The notes under the pieces were generated by a model that worked only from the letters and a program-made list of their open reading frames with translations, searched no databases and was not told where the DNA came from. Position numbers and translations under genes: made by a program. Below, one piece after another: positions 1 to 4,715 of a stretch of 7,122 bases of DNA. The DNA lies in the NCBI GenBank assembly GCA_017622635.1, contig JAGAQS010000094.1:1-7122 (forward strand), in the 5' to 3' direction. The stretch comes from Ruminococcus sp. Lineage in GTDB: Bacteria; Bacillota; Clostridia; Oscillospirales; Ruminococcaceae. The first letter of the stretch is position 1. Every line of letters starts with the position of its first letter.

Positions 1-1
1 C

Positions 2-1738
2 ATATTCACTTTCAAGGAAGTTCGGGGGCGACGGGAGGTACTTGAACAGATAGCGACAAGTATTGAATATGACGAAAAAACAGAGACTTTTACTTTCATT
101 CCTCCCGACGATTTTGACCGACATCGTGGTGAACCGCCGAAAAAGTATGAAAGTAAACCCGAAAATATTGTTGTAAAGCCTGCTGAAACAACAGAGGAAA
201 AAACTTCTGTTCAGGAAACGACGGAAGAAGTTAAAGAAGTTCAGAAAGAACCCGAAACTGAAAAATCAGAAGAAAAAAACGAATTTTCCGAAGTACCTGA
301 ACGGGAAACGGAAGAAATACCGTCTGAAACAGAACCGGACACGCAGGCGGAAGAAACGTCCCCCGATTTACCGCCTTACGAAGATACGACGGATTTTTCT
401 GTCCCTGAAGTTCCGAGTAAACCGAATAATAATTATGATGACCGGCATCATAATGACGACTGGCAGAACAATGACAGACTGTTTGATTATCCGCCATATA
501 ATGACTACCGCCCTGAAGATAACCCACCGCCCTATGATTATAATGATAATTTCGGTCATTGGTGGGGCGATTACGATAATTATCATAATTATGAAAATGG
601 TATTTCCCCGCAGTCATATAACAATACGGAATATATTGTCTCTCCGTTGGTAAGCACTTTGGGAGACAAGCCGTCAGATGTTACCGAAAAACAGCCTTTT
701 ATGGACGATATGAAGAAAAACGGTGAACCTGTTCCGAAAACTTTCGGGTCTGTGGAATTTTTTGTCCTTATGGCAGACAAAAACGGTAATTATCTCGCCG
801 TGCTTAACAATGAAGACATTGACAACGAGACAGCACAGTCATACGTCAGCAATATCATAAATAAAAAAGAAGATACAGGTATGTTTGATTCGTATCAGTT
901 CTACAGTGTCCCGAAAGATAACGGAAGTCTTATCGCACTTACCGACAAGAGTGACGAAACAAAAGTCCTTAAACAGTTTATACGTACAACTATTATAATA
1001 GGTTCGGTTACTCTTGTGCTTCTTTCGTTTGTGGCATATTTTCTCAGTAAGAAAAGTATAGAACCTATAAAAATGGCTTTTGAAAAACAGAAACAGTTTA
1101 TTTCCGATGCAAGCCATGAACTTAAAACACCCCTTACCGTAATTTCGGCAAACGCCGATGTCCTTTCGGGCGAGATAGGCGAAAACAAGTGGCTTAATTA
1201 CATAAAGTCGCAGACCGACAGAATGAATCTTCTTGTCAATGATTTGCTCAGTCTGACAAGGCTTGAGAATAATACTTCAAATTTCATATGCACGGATTTC
1301 AATTTAAGTCAGGCGGTCACGAATACGGCACTTCCCTTTGAGTGCAGGGCTTTTGAAACAAACAAGAAATTTATTGTTGACGTTGAGGACGGTATAACGG
1401 TAAACGGCAGTGAACAGCATATAAAACAGATGACGGCAATTTTTATTGACAATGCACTTAAATATTCAAATAACGGCGGTATTGTCCGTGTGAACCTTAA
1501 AAAACAGGGCGACAGGAAAATATTGTCCGTATATAACACGGGTACAGGTGTCAAGGAAGAGGAAAAAGACAAGATTTTTGAAAGGTTCTACAGGAGCGAC
1601 GACTCACGTTCACGTCAGAATATCAGCGGTTACGGTCTCGGTCTTGCAATAGCAAAGTCAATTATTGACAAGCATAAGTTTAAAGTAAACGTCGAGAATG
1701 ACGAGGGAAAAAGCATATGTTTTGTTATTGTCATGTAA
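2..1738 (+). CDS. Sensor histidine kinase, 5'-truncated by window edge
   Basis: This is a membrane-bound two-component sensor kinase that autophosphorylates on His and passes the phosphate to a response regulator, probably encoded just left of the window. The frame is open from base 2 without a stop (578 residues visible), so the TTG at 647 is internal and not the start. Numbering visible residues: 1-45 resemble the start of a sensor domain; about 55-140 are Glu/Thr/Pro-rich; 142-200 are Asn/Asp/Tyr/His/Trp-rich; about 205-325 form a folded extracytoplasmic part; 328-348 are a transmembrane helix. The H-box SDASHELKTPL has its phospho-acceptor at H372, the N-box centres on N484, the G1 box reads NTGTG (N512 where Asp is usual), IFERFYR forms the F-box, and GYGLGLA at 543 is G2. 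Domains are therefore HisKA then HATPase_c. By analogy with related clostridial kinases, a first transmembrane helix should lie just upstream. The signal sensed is unknown. Confidence 0.93.
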   Translation: MFTFKEVRGRREVLEQIATSIEYDEKTETFTFIPPDDFDRHRGEPPKKYESKPENIVVKPAETTEEKTSVQETTEEVKEVQKEPETEKSEEKNEFSEVPERETEEIPSETEPDTQAEETSPDLPPYEDTTDFSVPEVPSKPNNNYDDRHHNDDWQNNDRLFDYPPYNDYRPEDNPPPYDYNDNFGHWWGDYDNYHNYENGISPQSYNNTEYIVSPLVSTLGDKPSDVTEKQPFMDDMKKNGEPVPKTFGSVEFFVLMADKNGNYLAVLNNEDIDNETAQSYVSNIINKKEDTGMFDSYQFYSVPKDNGSLIALTDKSDETKVLKQFIRTTIIIGSVTLVLLSFVAYFLSKKSIEPIKMAFEKQKQFISDASHELKTPLTVISANADVLSGEIGENKWLNYIKSQTDRMNLLVNDLLSLTRLENNTSNFICTDFNLSQAVTNTALPFECRAFETNKKFIVDVEDGITVNGSEQHIKQMTAIFIDNALKYSNNGGIVRVNLKKQGDRKILSVYNTGTGVKEEEKDKIFERFYRSDDSRSRQNISGYGLGLAIAKSIIDKHKFKVNVENDEGKSICFVIVM

Positions 1739-1758
1739 AATCCTGAATAAAATAAGAT

Positions 1759-1791
1759 ATTCCGCACACACTTATGAAAAGGAGGCGGAAT
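1759..1791 (+). promoter_or_regulatory. Hairpin around the spoVAC ribosome binding site
   Basis: ATTCCGC (1759-1765) can pair with GCGGAAT (1785-1791), a 7-bp stem with a 19-nt loop. The loop holds most of the spoVAC Shine-Dalgarno GGAGG (1781-1785), and the stem is followed by TTT just before the ATG. It could be a weak kinase terminator or a translational control element. The loop is large, so the evidence is modest. Confidence 0.3.
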
Positions 1792-1794
1792 TTT

Positions 1795-2229
1795 ATGAAC
1801 ATAACACCTGAAATGTACAGTCAAATGACAGAAAAGGCTTCTCCGAAATCCAACTCAAAGGTAAATGTAAGCGTTGCCTTTGCGGTTGGCGGGGGAATCT
1901 GTGTGATAGGGCAGATTTTTATGACGGTTTTTGAAAGGTACGGACTTGACAAAACGTCCGCAAGTGCATGGACTTCAATAATACTTGTCACTGCAAGTGC
2001 GGTGTGTACGGGTTTCGGCTGGTATGAAAAACTTGCAAAACACGCCGGAGCAGGTACTCTTGTACCGATAACGGGCTTTTCAAATGCTATAAGTTCCTCC
2101 GCTATAGAGGCACAGTCGGAAGGGTATATACTCGGTGTCGGTGCAAAAATATTCACCATTGCAGGACCTGTTATATTATACGGTCTTGCGGCGGCGGTTC
2201 TTTACGGAATTATATATTATATATTCTGA
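1795..2229 (+). CDS. spoVAC: Stage V sporulation protein AC (SpoVAC)
   Basis: This is an integral membrane protein of the SpoVA system, which moves Ca-dipicolinate into the developing spore and out at germination; Bacillus SpoVAC has been described as a mechanosensitive channel. The start at 1795 is chosen because AAAAGGAGG (1777-1785) lies 9 nt before it; the upstream in-frame ATG at 1774 would place that sequence inside the gene. The product is 144 residues, close to the usual 150. Family features are visible: a PK near the N-terminus (17-18), AFAVGGGICVIGQ (28-40), TGFGWYEKL (72-80), GAGTLVPITGFSN (85-97), and EGYILGVGAKIFTIAGP (109-125) leading into a last helix ending at the C-terminus. 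Three or more hydrophobic segments are expected. It starts 56 nt after the kinase. No spoVAD or spoVAE follows, which is unlike the usual spoVAC-D-E cluster. Confidence 0.95.
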   Translation: MNITPEMYSQMTEKASPKSNSKVNVSVAFAVGGGICVIGQIFMTVFERYGLDKTSASAWTSIILVTASAVCTGFGWYEKLAKHAGAGTLVPITGFSNAISSSAIEAQSEGYILGVGAKIFTIAGPVILYGLAAAVLYGIIYYIF

Positions 2230-2232
2230 AAA

Positions 2233-2355
2233 TAAAAAAAACAGGCGGGGTAATATTACCCTGCCCAATACAAAATAAATTCAAAATAAATATGTGTAGA
2301 ACAAAAGAAAGGAGACAACAAAACGAGTGTAAATAACTGAATATTATTTAACACT
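2233..2355 (-). ncRNA. Candidate small RNA with anti-Shine-Dalgarno stretch
   Basis: A minus-strand transcription unit is bounded by a strong promoter (2362-2390) and a T-tract terminator (2234-2265), giving a transcript of about 120 nt starting near 2354-2355. It contains no AUG. Its middle is very U/C-rich and apparently unstructured, and it includes CUCCUUUC (complement of 2307-2314), an anti-Shine-Dalgarno sequence of the kind trans-acting small RNAs use to block ribosome binding. UCUCCUUU matches the ymdB site AAAGGAGA over 8 nt, and CUCCUUU matches the spoVAC and recG sites over 7 nt, but such matches are generic. The RNA converges on spoVAC and ends just past its stop codon. I do not recognise it as a known family. 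The architecture is seen in the sequence; the function is inferred. Confidence 0.5.
2234..2265 (-). terminator. Intrinsic terminator reading leftward
   Basis: The near-palindrome at 2244-2265 folds into GGC/GCC and GGGTA/TACCC pairs around an ATAT loop. On the minus strand it is followed within two bases by eight Ts (complement of the A-tract 2234-2241) and then ATTTT, the classic terminator polarity. One stem position is A-C mismatched on the minus strand and G-U on the plus strand. The plus strand has no T-tract after it, so it is at best a weak terminator for spoVAC in that direction. Confidence 0.55.
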
Positions 2356-2361
2356 ATGGTT

Positions 2362-2390
2362 ATTATATCTTATTTCTGCCTTTCAGTCAA
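2362..2390 (-). promoter_or_regulatory. Sigma-A type promoter for the minus-strand small RNA
   Basis: Read on the minus strand, TTGACT (2385-2390) is followed by exactly 17 bp and TATAAT (2362-2367). This is a 5/6 -35 box and a perfect -10 box at ideal spacing. No minus-strand protein gene lies downstream, so its likely product is the candidate small RNA ending at about 2233. Confidence 0.65.
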
Positions 2391-2628
2391 GGGAATTTTG
2401 AAAAAAATTATGGAATTACAACAATTTCTGTCATTTTAAACAATATTCCGACGGGCTTCTACAGCGTTTTACACAAATGAATTTTAATATCGGCGGATTT
2501 GTGGAAAATTGTGTCGCATTATGAGTTTTCGGCTATATTACGTTGCTTTACATAGATAAATTTTTATGATACGATAAATATATGAAAATTCTGTCATTTA
2601 CGGCGGAATTTTTCTTTTTGTTCAGATA
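2391..2628. other. Non-coding stretch between small-RNA promoter and ymdB promoter
   Basis: This is AT-rich sequence with no gene that I can support on either strand. It contains an inverted repeat, CACAAAT (2472-2478) with ATTTGTG (2497-2503), whose left arm extended by one base (ACACAAT-like) could alternatively pair with TTGTGT (2509-2514). It also contains two short similar segments around TTCTGTCATTTA (near 2427 and 2589). I recognise no riboswitch or known RNA family. An upstream plus-strand promoter candidate at 2547-2575 is listed separately. Confidence 0.4.
2547..2575 (+). promoter_or_regulatory. Weak plus-strand promoter candidate upstream of ymdB
   Basis: TTTACA (2547-2552), a 17-bp spacer and TACGAT (2570-2575), preceded by TGA as in an extended -10, form a possible second promoter for ymdB. 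The -10 matches only 4 of 6 bases, so it is weaker than the candidate at 2629-2657. Confidence 0.25.
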
Positions 2629-2657
2629 TTGTCTTATTGTGATTTGTGTGATATAAT
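2629..2657 (+). promoter_or_regulatory. Likely ymdB promoter (extended -10)
   Basis: TTGTCT (2629-2634), a 17-bp spacer and a perfect TATAAT (2652-2657) with a TGA extension at 2649-2651 form a credible sigma-A promoter. Transcription would start near 2664 and give a 5' leader of about 140 nt before ymdB. Confidence 0.5.
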
Positions 2658-2807
2658 TATTGTAAATAAAAAAATATCAGGTTCGGAATTCAGACAAAAG
2701 CTGAATTACATGACAGAAATGGTAAGCGGTACAAAACTTGAAAAAGGTTTTTGATTTATAAAAAGGGAACAGAAATGATTGTTGAATAAACACAAAGGAG
2801 AAAAACA

Positions 2808-3578
2808 ATGAAGAATTTACTTTTTATAGGTGACGTTGTGGGAAAGGCAGGGTGTGACTTTCTTTCCGCAAAGTTACCGCAGATAAAACGTCAGTATAAT
2901 ATTGATATAACAGTTGTCAATGCGGAAAATTCCGCACAGGGAAACGGCGTTACAAGACAGTCGGCGGAATCGGTCATAAAAGCAGGTGCTGACGTTATAA
3001 CAACGGGAAACCACGCTTTCAGACGCAGGGAAGAACTTGACATATACGACAGGGACTATATTATAAGACCTGCCAATTATCCTGAGGGGGCTTGTGTGGG
3101 AAAAGGCGTGTGCGTTCTTGATATGGGTGCTTATTCCGTTGCGGTGGTGAATCTTATGGGAACGGCTTACCTTGAACCGCTTGACAACCCTTTTACAAAG
3201 ATTGACGAAATTCTTGAAGATATCCACACGAAAAATATATTTGTTGACTTTCACGCAGAAGCCACTTCCGAAAAGAAAGCCATGGGTTATCATCTCGCAG
3301 GAAAAGTAACGGGCGTTTTCGGTACTCATACCCATGTACAGACAGCCGACGAAACCGTTATTGATGGACACACCGCCTATATCACAGATGCAGGAATGAC
3401 GGGTGTTGAGAGGTCGTGTCTCGGTGTTGAAATAAAATCTGCTGTTGACAGACTTAGATTCCGTATGCCTGTACGTTTCAGAGAGGCTGAGGGAAAGTGT
3501 TTTCTTTGCGGTGTGGTTGTTGCCTTTGATGAAAAATCGGGCAAATCGCACAAAATTGAACGTATTATTATAAGATAA
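2808..3578 (+). CDS. ymdB: YmdB-family metallophosphoesterase (TIGR00282)
   Basis: This is a cytoplasmic dinuclear-metal phosphodiesterase. Bacillus YmdB hydrolyses 2',3'-cyclic nucleotides and controls the switch between motility and biofilm gene expression. The 256 residues match the usual length of about 260. The start is supported by AAAGGAG (2794-2800), 7 nt before ATG. Expected metal and catalytic residues are present in order: D9 in FIGDVVGKAG, E40 and N41 in NAENSAQGNG, N68 and H69 in TGNHAF, H149 in DFHAE, and H174 and H176 in GTHTHVQTAD. The signature AYITDAGMTG follows, before a loop that contacts the active site in the family. The TW usually seen after GNH is replaced by AF. It is followed by spoVS, as in Bacillus, where rny (RNase Y) precedes ymdB; here no rny is present upstream. 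I see no GC-rich terminator after it. Confidence 0.95.
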   Translation: MKNLLFIGDVVGKAGCDFLSAKLPQIKRQYNIDITVVNAENSAQGNGVTRQSAESVIKAGADVITTGNHAFRRREELDIYDRDYIIRPANYPEGACVGKGVCVLDMGAYSVAVVNLMGTAYLEPLDNPFTKIDEILEDIHTKNIFVDFHAEATSEKKAMGYHLAGKVTGVFGTHTHVQTADETVIDGHTAYITDAGMTGVERSCLGVEIKSAVDRLRFRMPVRFREAEGKCFLCGVVVAFDEKSGKSHKIERIIIR

Positions 3579-3621
3579 TATACAAAATTTAATCGCACCG
3601 ACGGAATTTTCATTTTATCAA

Positions 3622-3650
3622 TTGACAAATCGTTTTTTGTGTGCTAAAAT
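3622..3650 (+). promoter_or_regulatory. spoVS promoter, near-consensus sigma-A with extended -10
   Basis: TTGACA (3622-3627), a 17-bp spacer and TAAAAT (3645-3650) with TGC directly before the -10. Transcription would start near 3657, giving a leader of about 67 nt with a small hairpin (3679-3683 with 3689-3693). ACCGAC (3597-3602) and GTCGGT (3657-3662) form an inverted repeat flanking the promoter and could be operator half-sites. Bacillus spoVS is sigma-H dependent, whereas this promoter looks vegetative. Confidence 0.7.
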
Positions 3651-3723
3651 ATATCTGTCGGTTATTATACGATATTATGTGTCTTAAAGGCACGCAACAT
3701 TGAAATGCAGGAGGGTCATTATC

Positions 3724-3984
3724 ATGGAAGTTTTAAAAGTTTCATCACATTCATCACCAAATTCTGTTGCCGGAGCAATTGCCGGAGTTATCAGAGAACA
3801 GAAAGCCGTTGAGGTTCAGGCAGTCGGAGCAGGTGCTGCAAATCAGGCTATAAAAGCAATAGCAATTGCAAGAGGTTATCTCGCACCGATTGGCATTGAC
3901 CTTATTTGTATTCCCGCATTCGCCAACATTCAGATTGACGGCGAGGAAAGAACCGCTATAAAGCTTATCTGCGAACAGAGATAA
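3724..3984 (+). CDS. spoVS: Stage V sporulation protein S (SpoVS)
   Basis: SpoVS is a small Alba-like protein, probably a nucleic-acid-binding regulator. In Bacillus its loss interferes with spore coat assembly and stage V progression. The product is 86 residues, the same length as the Bacillus protein, and is recognisable throughout: MEVLKVS at the start, SSPNSVAGAIAGVIRE (10-25), VGAGAANQAIKAIAIARG (34-51), LICIPAF (60-66) and IDGEERTAIKLI (71-82). The start at 3724 is preferred over an in-frame TTG at 3700, because GGAGGG (3710-3715) sits 8 nt upstream of this ATG and the family begins with ME. It lies 145 bp after ymdB with its own strong promoter, and a hairpin terminator follows. Confidence 0.97.
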   Translation: MEVLKVSSHSSPNSVAGAIAGVIREQKAVEVQAVGAGAANQAIKAIAIARGYLAPIGIDLICIPAFANIQIDGEERTAIKLICEQR

Positions 3985-4010
3985 TCTGAAAATTTAAAGC
4001 TGTTTTTTAC

Positions 4011-4040
4011 GGGACGGACTTTGTTCGTCCCTTATTTTAT
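4011..4040 (+). terminator. Intrinsic terminator after spoVS
   Basis: GGGACGGAC (4011-4019) and GTTCGTCCC (4023-4031) form a 9-bp stem with one G-U pair and a TTT loop, followed by TTATTTTAT. The T-tract is interrupted, so some readthrough into the dockerin gene is possible. That gene has no clear promoter of its own in the short gap. Confidence 0.75.
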
Positions 4041-4055
4041 AAAGAGGTGATTATT

Positions 4056-4697
4056 ATGAAAAAATTCAAAAGAATAATTACTGCCGTTACTGCAACGGTT
4101 CTGTCAGCTGTCGGTATGGTTGGAATGAATGTATGTGCAGATGATACTGACAATATTATTATGGGTGATGTAAATTCTGACGGTAAATTCACTGTTGCCG
4201 ATGTGACTTTGTTTCAGAGCCGGATTATGGGAAAAGATGTAACTTTGAATAGCTATCAGGCTGTTGACTTCTGTGAGGACGGCGTACTTGATTCTTTTGA
4301 CCTTTGCATGATGAAAAGTGAACTCCTTGCTTATAACAGTTCTGAAGAATATTCTGTCAAAAATCCTGTTGTGATTGATGAGTTTACACCGTGTACCGAT
4401 ACTGTTGAAGATGCATTTTTTTCCGAATTTTTTACTGTTACTATAAAACATCAGTACAGTGACCCTGAACGTGTATGGACAGTTGACGACTTTGAAGGTG
4501 TAGAAAATATTAAGGCTGTTGAACAATATGATTTAAGAAGTCCACACAGGCACGTTTTATGGGTATACCTGTATAATCCGTCTCATGAAAGTGTATTAAA
4601 GGCTATTCATGATATTGAAGCACTGAACATTAAGGAAATCAAGGAAATTCAGACATACAAGGTTTTTGGAGTTCCTGAACCTGATACGGCAAAATAA
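4056..4697 (+). CDS. Secreted type I dockerin protein with unknown C-terminal domain
   Basis: This is a predicted secreted protein of 213 residues. The start at 4056 follows AAAGAGGTGA (4041-4050) at a good distance; an in-frame GTG at 4047 would lie inside that site. Residues 1-28 form a signal peptide: a KKFKR charged start, a hydrophobic core, and cleavage probably after VCA. Residues 37-91 are a dockerin with two EF-hand-like loops, D38-V-N-S-D42-G ending at D49, and a degenerate second loop D71-F-C-E-D75-G ending at D82, where Cys replaces the usual Asn. Dockerins bind cohesins on scaffoldins or the cell surface, as in cellulosomes of Ruminococcus. The remaining 120 or so residues have no catalytic motif that I recognise; their predicted strand-helix-strand-strand-helix-strand order resembles inhibitor I9/propeptide folds, which is only an inference. 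recG begins 18 nt later, so co-transcription is likely. Confidence 0.85.
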   Translation: MKKFKRIITAVTATVLSAVGMVGMNVCADDTDNIIMGDVNSDGKFTVADVTLFQSRIMGKDVTLNSYQAVDFCEDGVLDSFDLCMMKSELLAYNSSEEYSVKNPVVIDEFTPCTDTVEDAFFSEFFTVTIKHQYSDPERVWTVDDFEGVENIKAVEQYDLRSPHRHVLWVYLYNPSHESVLKAIHDIEALNIKEIKEIQTYKVFGVPEPDTAK

Positions 4698-4715
4698 TTA
4701 TATAAAAAGGAGTGC

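Noticed and set aside
231..617. Minus-strand 128-codon open frame opposite the kinase linker
   Set aside because: It is a shadow of the low-complexity, Asn/Asp/Tyr-rich coding stretch; the plus-strand frame continues into clear kinase domains.
2291..2335. 14-codon plus-strand reading frame around the AAAGGAG at 2308-2314
   Set aside because: The Shine-Dalgarno-like sequence lies inside the frame, not before it, and no other start follows it; the small-RNA complement explains it better.
2472..2514. ACACAAAT/ATTTGTG inverted repeat as a Rex-type operator
   Set aside because: The half-sites are too far apart (18 nt) and do not form the compact TTGTG...CACAA palindrome that Rex binds.
2874..3551. 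Minus-strand 225-codon open frame opposite ymdB
   Set aside because: ymdB on the plus strand has all metal-binding residues and a ribosome binding site; the antisense product has no recognisable domain.
3700..3723. TTG at 3700 as the spoVS start
   Set aside because: It would put the ribosome binding site inside the gene and add residues absent from the conserved 86-residue family.
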